Below, in pieces: positions 46,874-56,012 of a stretch of 64,000 nt of DNA; within the stretch, counting starts at the first letter, position 1; every line of letters starts with the position of its first letter. Location: positions 2,777,894-2,841,893 of the forward strand of contig OY282434.1 of NCBI GenBank assembly GCA_958296095.1, given 5' to 3'. The notes beneath the pieces are model-generated. The model saw only the letters and a list, made by a program, of their open reading frames with translations, had not been told where the DNA came from and did no database searches. The translations under genes and the position numbers were made by a program. The stretch is from an uncultured Oligoflexales bacterium (GTDB lineage Bacteria > Bdellovibrionota_B > Oligoflexia > Oligoflexales > JAPPIL01).

Positions 46874-47860
46874 ATGCCCAAAGCCTTACTCTTGCTCGCG
46901 GCAGGTATCATAGCAGTTAGTGTTGGTTGGTTTTTCGTTAGCAAGCAGCGCTTGCAGCCTGTGTCTGCCCAGCCGCAGAAGCTGGTGGTCGGGATGCCGA
47001 ATTGGCCCGCGGGCCGCGGCAAGGCACACATTATCAAAATGGCAATTGAAAGCAATTTTGGCATCGAAGTTGAATTGCAAAACGGCACCAACGCGGTGAT
47101 CTTTGCTGGTATGGACACGGGGGCGATGCACGTTCATCCCGCGGTGTGGTTGCCGAACCAAAACAATCTCCATGAAAAATATGTCACGCAAGCGGGCACA
47201 GTGCGGCAAGCAAGCACTCCGCATTATGGCAAGCAACAAACGTGTGTCACGAAAGCCACCGCCGAACGTGTAGGCATCCGCGAGCTCCACGATCTCGCCG
47301 ATCCACAGATTGCCGCGCAGTTTGATCGGGACGGTGATGGCAAGGGTGAGATGTGGATTGGGGCCAGCGGTTGGGCTTCAACGGTTATTGAAAAAATTCG
47401 CGCCAAGTCTTATGGCTACGACCAAACCATGACTTTGCTAGAAATGGATGAGGCACTCGCTTTAGCAAGACTTGATGATGCGGTCAAAACCAACAAAAAT
47501 TACGTTTTCTGTTGCGATGCACCACATTACACCTTTCTGCTTTATGATCTCGTTATGCTCAAAGAACCACCTCATGACCCTAGCACCTGGCAGATTATCT
47601 CACCGACCGATGACCCCAACTGGTTAGAAAAATCCACAGCTTCTACGGCTTGGGAGCGCACACGAGTGCATGTTTATTACTCGGCTTCGTTAGAAATAAC
47701 CCATCCCGCGGTCGCCAAGATGTTGCAACAGGCGACATTCAGCAGTGATATAATTGGCAAGATGAACTATGCCCTAGTTGTCGATAAAATATCACCTGTG
47801 GACTATGCTAGGACCTGGATACAGGAACAGCGCGATGCTATCGATACTTGGTTGCGATAA
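46874..47860 (+). CDS. Glycine betaine/choline-type (OpuAC) substrate-binding protein
   Basis: ATG 46874 follows AGGAG at 9 bp and gives 328 residues with an N-terminal anchor (MPKALLLLAAGIIAVSVGWF). The binding domain follows with KLVVGMPNWPAGRGKAHIIK and MHVHPAVWLPNQ. OpuAC-fold proteins deliver quaternary amines to an ABC permease. No permease or ATPase lies nearby, so it is an orphan or works with a distant system. An upstream in-frame ATG at 46856 sits in a duplicated tttcaactatgc sequence. Confidence 0.82.
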   Translation: MPKALLLLAAGIIAVSVGWFFVSKQRLQPVSAQPQKLVVGMPNWPAGRGKAHIIKMAIESNFGIEVELQNGTNAVIFAGMDTGAMHVHPAVWLPNQNNLHEKYVTQAGTVRQASTPHYGKQQTCVTKATAERVGIRELHDLADPQIAAQFDRDGDGKGEMWIGASGWASTVIEKIRAKSYGYDQTMTLLEMDEALALARLDDAVKTNKNYVFCCDAPHYTFLLYDLVMLKEPPHDPSTWQIISPTDDPNWLEKSTASTAWERTRVHVYYSASLEITHPAVAKMLQQATFSSDIIGKMNYALVVDKISPVDYARTWIQEQRDAIDTWLR

Positions 47861-47864
47861 TAAC

Positions 47865-48440
47865 TCAGGCCATGCCCAAGGCCAGACCGATAGAACTAGC
47901 GATGAAGTAATAGACGCTGAACAAAAAGATGGTGATTGCCATAGACAGGTTCGATGCGGGGCGATGAGCACGAACAAACTTGCAAAACATAGCTAACAAG
48001 ATTAGCAACGGCACAAGTAGCAACCACCAAGGCAGGATTATCCCTAAACCGAGCATCAAGAACGTCGTCGAGATGTGCAGACCCGTGATTGCGGCACACA
48101 AGGCTGGCCAGGGGCAATCTGCATCTCCACCATTACTGACAACACCTTCGATAGAGATGGCGATTGTTGTCAACAGCACACCGATACACAGACCGCATAA
48201 CGCGGTGGCATAAAGGAAGGCAACAGGATGCGGGCCGCGCCATTGTTTCCGCCACCAAGCAATAGAGCCGAAGATGATGACCAATATATTAGGCAACGAT
48301 GCCGAGATGAAGGATAACAGTTCTACCTGATCACGGGGGCTTCCCCACGAGTTAAAGATTGTCGCGGCACTGCCGATAATCACCGTCCCTAGCCACAAGT
48401 AGCCTGCCTTGTTCCAGCCACTCATGGTAGATGCAATCAA
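47865..48440 (-). CDS. Polytopic membrane protein of unknown function
   Basis: The 191-aa product has five or six hydrophobic helices (YLWLGTVIIGSAATIF, ASLPNILVIIFGSIAWW, IILPWWLLLVPLLILLAMF, FSVYYFIASSIGLALG) with a Cys pair in one loop (DADCPWPALCAA). The start is TTG 48440, which overlaps the VWA lipoprotein stop as TTGA, or ATG 48425. Coupled to the lipoprotein upstream. It converges on the OpuAC-like gene. Confidence 0.65.
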   Translation of the reverse strand: MIASTMSGWNKAGYLWLGTVIIGSAATIFNSWGSPRDQVELLSFISASLPNILVIIFGSIAWWRKQWRGPHPVAFLYATALCGLCIGVLLTTIAISIEGVVSNGGDADCPWPALCAAITGLHISTTFLMLGLGIILPWWLLLVPLLILLAMFCKFVRAHRPASNLSMAITIFLFSVYYFIASSIGLALGMA

Positions 48441-49537
48441 ACCTGATCGGGGTTGTGTGTATACAGCACTTCTATGCGGGAGATATTAGCAGGCATTGTG
48501 GTGGTGATGTGTAGCGTTTTGTTGTCAAGCACGTATTCGTTTTCCTCCAGCACTCGGCTGTCGTCGCCGTAGGTGAGTTTGACGGTAAATTTATGCCCGT
48601 CGTGCAGGTGTTTAAGAACGAAGGTGTTTTGCATCGCCGAGGAGATGCTGCGAGAAATTTTTTGCAACGTCTCGCTGTAGTCATTGGCATTGATTGAGGC
48701 GTAGTGCTCGAACAGCGGTTCGCCGTCGCCATCTTGCCATTGCAGGAATTTATTAGCACCTACTTGACCACCGAGCTTGACGTTAGCACTATGTTTGGTG
48801 TCGATGTCGAGCAAGCCATAGAGCCGTGCGGTGGCGTGCAGAGTGCGAATACTGTTCAAATAAAAGTAAAGATCGGTCAAGCCACACATGTAATGCTTGT
48901 TGCAGTTGTGGTCTTCATCGCTGACCAGCAGAATTGCCAGGGTGGAATTATCTCGCAGCCATCCCCGCCGCCGTCCGCAACTGCTGACATCCCTTGCATC
49001 TTTGCCGCGGGGCAGTCGCATTGCCCTGATGGCATCGTTTTCAGCAAACAACACTCCCTCATCTTGTAACTGCAAAGCCTTTTCCCACAGGATGGTGTTC
49101 TCGCTGCCGCCGCTGTCATCACGGATACAGTTGCCCTGCAATGCCTGTATAATTTTCCACACTGCCATCTCATCACCACTACCATCTGTGCCTAGTCCGC
49201 GCACCGTCGCCGCGAACTTGTCCTTATTGGTAGGCGTAATTATTTTGGCGACGCAATCACGCGCATCAGTGGTAGTTATAGCAATTTGCCAATCACTGTC
49301 CTTGACCTCCTCTAGCAGGCGATCAAGCTTGCCAGCCAAGTTCTCCTGCTCATCGAGCATCGAGCCAGAGTTGTCCACCACCAACAGAATGTCGAGCTTA
49401 CGTTCAGTATCTACCGACGGGGTAAAAACTTCCGTATGCATCTCACTGCGAATATAACTCGCATTGGCACTGAAGCCACTCGTGCCACCTGGATACTTGT
49501 TGCACGCTAACAAAAGCATAAGTGCAAGGTAACGCAT
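48437..49537 (-). CDS. Lipoprotein with von Willebrand factor A domain
   Basis: From ATG 49537 the 366-aa product starts MRYLALMLLLACNKYPGG, a good lipobox (L-L-A-C). The VWA domain has LDILLVVDNSGSMLDEQENL with the MIDAS DxSxS motif, then AIL-LVSDEDHNC. The C-terminal ~100 residues form a beta-rich region. Such proteins bind ligands at the cell envelope in a metal-dependent way. A GTG at 49546 would add three residues. It lies upstream of, and is coupled to, a membrane protein gene. Confidence 0.88.
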   Translation of the reverse strand: MRYLALMLLLACNKYPGGTSGFSANASYIRSEMHTEVFTPSVDTERKLDILLVVDNSGSMLDEQENLAGKLDRLLEEVKDSDWQIAITTTDARDCVAKIITPTNKDKFAATVRGLGTDGSGDEMAVWKIIQALQGNCIRDDSGGSENTILWEKALQLQDEGVLFAENDAIRAMRLPRGKDARDVSSCGRRRGWLRDNSTLAILLVSDEDHNCNKHYMCGLTDLYFYLNSIRTLHATARLYGLLDIDTKHSANVKLGGQVGANKFLQWQDGDGEPLFEHYASINANDYSETLQKISRSISSAMQNTFVLKHLHDGHKFTVKLTYGDDSRVLEENEYVLDNKTLHITTTMPANISRIEVLYTHNPDQV

Positions 49538-49621
49538 ACCCACCACTGCCCTAACAGAAAATCTACGCGATTCCTATCGGCAGCTTTTAGAAATAATAAA
49601 TAGAAATTCATGCATGCCTTA

Positions 49622-50085
49622 GGTAATCGCTGCGCGCTGTGCGCTACGCGCTACGCGCTACGCGCTACGCTACGCTGCTTTTTGTATCGCTCGCTTCCTA
49701 GCTCGCTTTTTGTCCTCAGGCATCTCGCGATTGCGTTCAAGCTTGCCTGCTAGCCCCTTTGCTTGCCCCCAAGTCTCTCGGCTATTACCCACACCTCTTG
49801 CCTACCGAGATCTCCATGAACGGCGCGGCGAGACCGTACGAAAACGACCTGCAGATATTGCCAATACTGCAACCAGGTTATTTTTTGCATAAGGCATGTG
49901 CTTATACATATTCGTGGGGAGTTGCACGCGGCTTCCTTGCCGCTTGCTAGCTCCAGGTCTGCGCCGTGCCAAGACAACGGAGGCATGGGCTGAGGAAGGT
50001 CTTTGCCTCTTGCTATCGCGTTCAGGCTTGCTATCAGATCTCTCGGCGGTTGCGTTCAGGCTTGCCTACTGAGAGCTCCATGAAT
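49622..50085 (-). repeat. Mosaic repeat array 11 (minus orientation)
   Basis: A run of cgctacg units, one core and a long module (49790-49980) whose arms read cgaaaacgacctgcag and attcgtggggagtt. The following 165 bp to 50252 are A-rich, with no gene; they probably hold the promoter of the 937-aa lipoprotein gene. Confidence 0.86.
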
Positions 50086-50252
50086 GGCGGGGCCAAAAAA
50101 TCCAACCAAGATTTTGGCGGTAGCAAACAAAAACACTGAAAAATCACAAACAAAGCTAAAGCAAAAAAAAAACGGTCGATACGTTGTGTGGTCTAAGCAC
50201 TGGGTGCTGGAAGTATTTTTGGAGGTGAGTACGGTTTTGCTGAGGGAGGGGT

Positions 50253-53066
50253 GTGTTGTCTAGGAAAATTCTGCCGTATGTAGTCCTTTGTGTTAGCGCA
50301 ATTTTTAGCTGCAAGAACACAGGGATCGACTACAGCATGTTGGATGATGATGGGTATGCCCCTTCAGGTGCCTGGGGAATGGTTGATCTGCAACTCAGGG
50401 CACCCATTAATGCAACAGATGGGGGTAGGGTCCTGTTACACCTCTCGGAACATATGTCGCAGGACAGCAATGTACGTGGTGCTGACCTAAGCTTCGTTGC
50501 CAACGGTACCCTCAACTTTGGCGCACCAGATGCTAACAACGAGGCAACTCTTGACGATGAAGACATCTCAATTAGCATGATTGCATTAAACCTAGTTAAC
50601 GGCGTTGACAAACGTGTCTGTCCTGATAATCCTGTCGTTGCCAAGACACGTGTCCCTGACGATAGTGAGGATATTATCTTTAGCGCTACGGACTTAGCTT
50701 GCAGTGGCAACAAGCTAGTAGGGATGAGTGCACTTGCCCGCAGTATTGATAGTCTGACCGAGGTGCCCGCGCATGTTTGGTATCATAAGCATGAAGAAGT
50801 TTTGAACAAAGTGGATAAGTTTTACCAAGAGGAGAAGCAAAAAGGCGAACAAGGTGCTCTACACAAGACACAAGATCCGGATATCAACGCTGCCATTGAC
50901 GACTTTCTTATTAGACGCAAAATGCTCAAAGGCTATAGCGCCATGCATACGGAACTGGAAAAGCATGCGCCTCTTGCTGAGATGAAATCACAGGTACAGA
51001 CTAATGCAAAAGATAGCGATAAGCAGGTAGTGATTCCAGCTACCTTGAATGCTTTTCTTGATGTCAAAGTTAACAACCGTGTCATCCCCGATGATAACAC
51101 TGGCAAAGGCAGAGATATCGACATGCTGTTGTTGCAGGGAGCAGTGGGCAACGCGGTAGTGAAGTTTTTGCAGTATGATCATCTGTTTCAGTTTGCTGGT
51201 GGAGAGACCATGAGTAAATTCCAACAAATAAAAAGCCAACTTCCTGATGAAATAAGACCTCGCATTACAGAAATTGAACAGAAATTTAACGAAATTAAAT
51301 CAGAGGATAATGTGTATACGAGCGCGAGCGAGGCCTTTGATCCCCTCTCCACGCGCCTTACCTGCATGAATACTTTCCTTACCCAGCAGAAAAACGCGGA
51401 CAGAGTATGTGAAGATATTCTGGCAGAGTTTTACCGCGGACTGACCTCTCTCTCTTGCGGTGATGACGAGGTAGAGGATAGTGATGTGTTTATGCTTTTA
51501 ACGAACAGAAAGGTCATGGAAGCAACTAAGTTGTATGATGTATGTGATAAATATACCATTAAATTGGATAAATTCAATCAAGAGAGCTTAAAGATAATCG
51601 AAGATGGTGTGGCTGACATGAAGGCTTCTGCTATCGAAAGTATGGCAGACTTGCTAAAAATTTATGGCCAGGATGACTTCCGTGTTAAACTGCTACAAAA
51701 TCACTTCTATGCGGCTGTGCCTGTCATCACTGAACATCCAGATAAAGCTGGTGAGCTGGCGACGGCACTGGCTGCAGCCCACGAGAACATCTACAACAAG
51801 CGTAAAACGGATGAATGGTGGCAAGAGAAGTTAGGCTGGCTCAACACGTTCGCTACGATTGTTGGCCTGGCCTCGTTGCCGCTGATCTGGTTCCCTCCCG
51901 TGGCGGGGCTGGCATCGATTGCTGCAGCTATAGCAATGGGTGCGGGGATTTTTCTAGCTGCAAGCCATGGGAAAGACTGGTTTCACGAAAAAGGCGATTA
52001 TGCAGCGCTGGAAAAAGCTATCTATAGTGGTGGGCAAGGAGATGTTGCGGGCCTTGCCGACACGATGCAGGAGTGGAAGGCTGCTAAGCGCACAGCCATC
52101 TGGGAAGGTGTTTTCACGGCTGTAGGAGGAGCTAGCGGAGCACGTCGCCTTATCACCGATCCACGAGCTGTGGCCACTAGTCTTACACCCAAAAACCTAG
52201 GGGGAAGCCTGAAGGGAAGCCTAAAGGGACTGAAGGTAAGGTGGAATTCTTGGAGAGAAGCTAATACTATAAGGGAGTATGCCAAGACACCAAAAGGCAT
52301 AGAGGAAATAAATGAAATCAGAAGGAAGATTGCTGGAGCGCAAAGATGGATTGATGGATTTAACAAGGCGCTTGCTAAAAACAGAATAAAAATTAAGGAT
52401 GGGGTGAATGTTGATAAATTTAAGCTTCAACAAACTAGAATAAAAGGAGAACTAGAGGCGTACGAGGACGTACAAAAAGAGTTTCAGAGAAGACTCGACC
52501 GGTTAATACCCCCAAGCGAGGGCAGACTTAAGAAAGTTTGGAGGGGTATTGTAGATGGGCGAGATAAAATTTTCCGTCGCGTCAACAAGAGGTATGCCGC
52601 TGGAAAAGTAAAAATTAGCAAAGAAGCTGCAGAAGAGGCGGGTGGCTTTTTCAAACGTTCTATCGAAAAAATAAAAGAAATCAAGTTAGGGATATATGGA
52701 CTCAACAGGGAGGGGTGGAAAGCCAGACATTTTACTAAAGAGATGAGGAAGTTTGCCAAAGAGGTCAAGGTCGCTGGTGGAGGGATCCGGTGGAAGTTCA
52801 TGAGAGGAACGCGTGGAGAAACAGTTATCAAGGTCGACGGAGGAGAAATTATCGAGGACGGAGGAAAGATCTTTGTTAAGATAGGAGATAAACGGGTAGC
52901 AGTGCCTGAAAATGTAGCGCGAGTAGGCGACTTCAAACTCGGAGCAGATGGAATTTGGGTTGCCGTTCTTAGCGCAGAGAGATTGGATGAGTGGTTTTTA
53001 GGTGATAGGGGCAAGCGCTTTATTGAAGGCAGAGTCCCGCTCATAGGCGATCGTATGTTTCAGTGA
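50253..53066 (+). CDS. Large lipoprotein with a hydrophobic hairpin, function unknown
   Basis: The 937-aa product starts MLSRKILPYVVLCVSAIFSC with the lipid-attached Cys at residue 20. The GTG at 50253 is very close to GGAGGG, so the TTG at 50256 may be the real start. An N-terminal beta-like domain (to ~150) is followed by long charged helices. Residues ~525-575 form a hydrophobic hairpin (FATIVGLASLPLIWFPPVAG, then IAAAIAMGAGIFLAAS) next to GKDWFHEKGDYAALEKA. The C-terminal third is very basic and coiled. The layout recalls pore-forming or membrane-inserting toxins, but this is not proven. Single gene between repeat arrays. Confidence 0.75.
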   Translation: MLSRKILPYVVLCVSAIFSCKNTGIDYSMLDDDGYAPSGAWGMVDLQLRAPINATDGGRVLLHLSEHMSQDSNVRGADLSFVANGTLNFGAPDANNEATLDDEDISISMIALNLVNGVDKRVCPDNPVVAKTRVPDDSEDIIFSATDLACSGNKLVGMSALARSIDSLTEVPAHVWYHKHEEVLNKVDKFYQEEKQKGEQGALHKTQDPDINAAIDDFLIRRKMLKGYSAMHTELEKHAPLAEMKSQVQTNAKDSDKQVVIPATLNAFLDVKVNNRVIPDDNTGKGRDIDMLLLQGAVGNAVVKFLQYDHLFQFAGGETMSKFQQIKSQLPDEIRPRITEIEQKFNEIKSEDNVYTSASEAFDPLSTRLTCMNTFLTQQKNADRVCEDILAEFYRGLTSLSCGDDEVEDSDVFMLLTNRKVMEATKLYDVCDKYTIKLDKFNQESLKIIEDGVADMKASAIESMADLLKIYGQDDFRVKLLQNHFYAAVPVITEHPDKAGELATALAAAHENIYNKRKTDEWWQEKLGWLNTFATIVGLASLPLIWFPPVAGLASIAAAIAMGAGIFLAASHGKDWFHEKGDYAALEKAIYSGGQGDVAGLADTMQEWKAAKRTAIWEGVFTAVGGASGARRLITDPRAVATSLTPKNLGGSLKGSLKGLKVRWNSWREANTIREYAKTPKGIEEINEIRRKIAGAQRWIDGFNKALAKNRIKIKDGVNVDKFKLQQTRIKGELEAYEDVQKEFQRRLDRLIPPSEGRLKKVWRGIVDGRDKIFRRVNKRYAAGKVKISKEAAEEAGGFFKRSIEKIKEIKLGIYGLNREGWKARHFTKEMRKFAKEVKVAGGGIRWKFMRGTRGETVIKVDGGEIIEDGGKIFVKIGDKRVAVPENVARVGDFKLGADGIWVAVLSAERLDEWFLGDRGKRFIEGRVPLIGDRMFQ

Positions 53067-53765
53067 GGCCGTTCGCTACGCTACGCTGCGCTGCGCTACG
53101 CTACGCTGCGCTGCTTTTTGTATCGCTCGCTTCCTAGCTCGCTGCATGTCCTCAAACCTCTCGTTACTGCGTTCAGGCTTGCCCCCAAGCCTTCTCGCGG
53201 TTGCCCCCACCTTCTGCCCACCGAGGGCTTTATGAACGGCACGGGTAGACCGTGCGAAAACTCGACCACAGATATTGCCATATTGCCGTCAGATTATGTT
53301 TTTAGATAAAGCATGTGCTTATACATGCTCAGGTCGAGTTTCTCGGCAGGGCTGTGCCGTGCCCAGCTGCGCTGCTCTTTGTAACGCTCGCTTCCTAGCT
53401 CGCTTCGCTTGCTACGCTGCTTTTTGTATCGCTCGCTTGCTAGCTCGCTGCATGTTCTCAGGCCACTCTGCGCGCCCTCTCTGCTTGCCCCCAAGCCTTC
53501 TCGCGGCTGCCCACACCTCTTGCTCACCGAGGGCTTTATGAACGGCACGGGTAGACCGTGCGAAAACCCGACCACAAATATTGCCGTATTGCCGTTAGTT
53601 TATTTTTTTGCACAAGGCATGTGCCTATACCTGTTGAGGTCGGGTTTCTTGGCAGGTCTGCGCCGTGCCCAGCTGCGCTGCTCTTTGTAACGCTCGCTTC
53701 CTAGCTCATCGCTGCGCGATGCTTTTTGTATCGCTCGCTTGCTAGCTCGCTCCTTGCCGTCAGAC
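53067..53765 (-). repeat. Mosaic repeat array 12 (minus orientation)
   Basis: Two long modules: one with arms AAAACTCGACC and GGTCGAGTTT (53250-53345), one with AAAACCCGACC and GGTCGGGTTT (53562-53650). They are separated by cores and ~40-bp units, and the array begins directly after the lipoprotein stop. Confidence 0.9.
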
Positions 53766-53781
53766 TATGCTTTTGGATGCG

Positions 53782-54840
53782 TCAGTGCTTAAGCTGACGT
53801 TTGATGTTGTCCAATTCCTTGACGGTGAGCTGCAAAACATCCTGAATCTGCCTATCAGACATGCCCTGTGCCAGCATACGGGCGGCGGCATCTTGGCGGC
53901 TCTGCTCGATGCCCTGCTCAATGCCCTGTTGCCTGCCCTTCTCAATGCCCTTCTGCAAGCCCAGCTGTTCGCCCTTCTGCAAGCCGCGTCGCTCAGCTCG
54001 CTCCAGTCCAAAATACATCGTTGGCACGAATCGCTCCTCCTCTCGCTTGTGCGGCCAGCGCTTACGATCAACACGATCAAAATCCTGGCGCTTCACCCCC
54101 CTATCGGCCGCATCACAATAATCCATTAGCATGTTACCCAAAAACTGCCCCTCTCCTCGTTCAAGCCCTTCAATTTTTTCAATGATCAAGGCTATCTTAT
54201 CTTCGTCCATACCCCACAACTCCGCCATAACATAGATGATGATAGCACTGCTCCCTGCCTTCGTCCACAGCTCGCTGAGGGGCGGTTTTCTGAGATTGAA
54301 TACCTTGCAGCGCATCACCGGCAAGTCATCCGCAAGCGCTGCCAGCTCCGGTGGAATCTCATCGCTGCCAAACTCCCAACTGAGGTAATCCTGTGGCGGC
54401 TCGTAGTCCTTATCCTCACAGCACAGCAAAATTACAGGAATAATCAACTCATAGGGTTCGCCTGGCTGCCGCCTCCGCCTTTTGCTGCGCGCCTTGCATT
54501 CCGCCACGTAATATTCCATGGCTTGCAAGACAGCATCACGATCCTTATAGCTCTTATGCTCAAGAATTATTGACAGGATGACGATCCTGTTTGTGATGCC
54601 CCACAAAGGTAGCTGCACTATGATGTCGGTGCGTAACTCACCTCCCGGCCCCTTGATAAGCACGCTGTCTCTGATGACCAGCTTATCGACAACAAACATA
54701 GCAAAGGCCGCCTCTGAAAAAACTAATCGCAATAATCCAATAAGATATTTCTTTTGTTTAAAAACCATCTTAAAGAATTCATCATGGGGATTGTGAGATC
54801 TTCTCCTAGCTCTTTTCGCAGCTCGCTTTCGCTTGGTCAC
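53782..54840 (-). CDS. Rpn-family PD-(D/E)XK nuclease, intact
   Basis: The 352-aa product from GTG 54840 (7 bp after GGAGG; a TTG at 54843 is too close) is a full-length Rpn/PDDEXK_2 protein. It has the N-terminal NPHDEFFKMVFKQKKYL, catalytic Asp in LRTDIIVQLPLWG and E-x-K in IILEHKSYKDRDAV. The tail has GEQLGLQKGIEKGRQQ repeats, then MLAQGMSDRQIQDVLQLTVK. Rpn nucleases act in recombination and, in E. coli, in phage defence, where an internal start gives a C-terminal antitoxin. This is the only unbroken copy in the window and the reference for the damaged ones. It is flanked by repeat arrays on both sides. Confidence 0.92.
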   Translation of the reverse strand: MTKRKRAAKRARRRSHNPHDEFFKMVFKQKKYLIGLLRLVFSEAAFAMFVVDKLVIRDSVLIKGPGGELRTDIIVQLPLWGITNRIVILSIILEHKSYKDRDAVLQAMEYYVAECKARSKRRRRQPGEPYELIIPVILLCCEDKDYEPPQDYLSWEFGSDEIPPELAALADDLPVMRCKVFNLRKPPLSELWTKAGSSAIIIYVMAELWGMDEDKIALIIEKIEGLERGEGQFLGNMLMDYCDAADRGVKRQDFDRVDRKRWPHKREEERFVPTMYFGLERAERRGLQKGEQLGLQKGIEKGRQQGIEQGIEQSRQDAAARMLAQGMSDRQIQDVLQLTVKELDNIKRQLKH

Positions 54841-54909
54841 CAAGTCACCTCCATAAATTTACTGAATGCACTCAGGGGTAGTATAGCATTTCTGTGGTTG
54901 TAAAGTAAG

Positions 54910-55995
54910 CATCGTACGCTGCGCTGCGGCTTTTTGCCGCTTGCTAGCTCCCTCGCTCCTTGCTCTCAGGCCACTCTGCGTGCCCTCTCTGCTTGTTCTC
55001 AAGACTTCTCGCGGTTGCCCCCACCTCTTGCCCACCGAGAGCCCCATGAACGGCAGGGCGAGACCGTACGAAAACGACCCGCAGATATTGCCAATACTGC
55101 AACCAGGTTATTTTTTGCATAAGGCATGTGCTTATACATATTCGTGGGGCGTTTCTCGGTAGGTCTGCGCCGTGCCCAGCTGCGCTGCGCGGCTCTTTGT
55201 AACGCTCGCTTCCTAGCTCGCTTCGCTCGCTACGCTGCTTTTTGTATCGCTCGCTTCCTAGCTCGCTTCGCTCGCTACGCTGCTTTTTGTATCGCTCGCT
55301 TCCTAGCTCGCTTCGCTCGCTACGCTGCTTTTTGTATCGCTCGCTTCCTAGCTCGCTGCATGTCCTCAAACCTCTCGTTACTGCGTTCAGGCTTGCCCCC
55401 AAGCCTTCTCGCGGTTGCCCCCACTTCCTGCCTACCGAGGGCTTTATGAACGGCACGGGGAGACCGTGCGAAAACCCGACCACAAATATTGCCGTATTGC
55501 CGTTAGTTTATTTTTTTGCACAAGGCATGTGCCTATACCTGTTGAGGTCGGGTTTCTCGGCAGGTCTGCGCCGTGCCAAGATAACGGAGGTCTGTGCTGA
55601 GTAGGGTCTGTGCTCTGCACGGCTCGCTGCTTGCACTCAGACCTCTTGCTATTGCATTCAGTTTATTTTCTTGCACAAGGCATGTGCTCACAACCTATCT
55701 CAGGGGAGAGTTTCTCGCTGATCGGCTTTTTTGCCGCTTGCTAGCTCCACTGCTCCCTGCCAAGACAACGGAGACTTGTGCTAAGTGGTGTCCTTGATCA
55801 CAAGCCCCTCTCTGCGTACCCTCGCTGCTTTCTGTATCGCTCGCCTTACGAGACTGTTTGCCGCTTTCTCGCTCCCTCGCTCCTTGTTCTCAGACCTCTC
55901 GTTACTGCGTTCGGGCTTGTTCTCAGGTCTCTTTGCTTGTTCTCAAACCTCTTGGCTGTCACGTTGAGACTTGCCGATCGAGAGCTCCATGAAGC
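54910..55995 (-). repeat. Mosaic repeat array 13 (minus orientation)
   Basis: The longest minus array. It has long modules near 55020-55180, 55430-55580 and (partial) 55670-55770, one 45-bp tandem block (55190-55365) and cores. ORFs such as 54944-55483 only translate the repeat and are not counted as genes. Confidence 0.9.
55190..55365 (-). repeat. 45-bp tandem repeat, about four units
   Basis: The unit tttttgtatcgctcgcttcc continues with tagctcgcttcgctcgctac and gctgc, and repeats about four times with almost no change. Read on the minus strand it gives SELGSERYKKQRSER per unit. Other copies are at 57304-57470 (four units), 3700-3812 and 59066-59140 (two). Confidence 0.93.
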
Positions 55996-56012
55996 ATGTG
56001 CATCATGCCGAA

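Noticed and set aside
54944..55483. 179-aa ORF (and similar ORFs in the repeat arrays) as a gene
   Set aside because: It translates only repeat modules that recur elsewhere, and no ribosome site, domain or unique sequence supports a protein.
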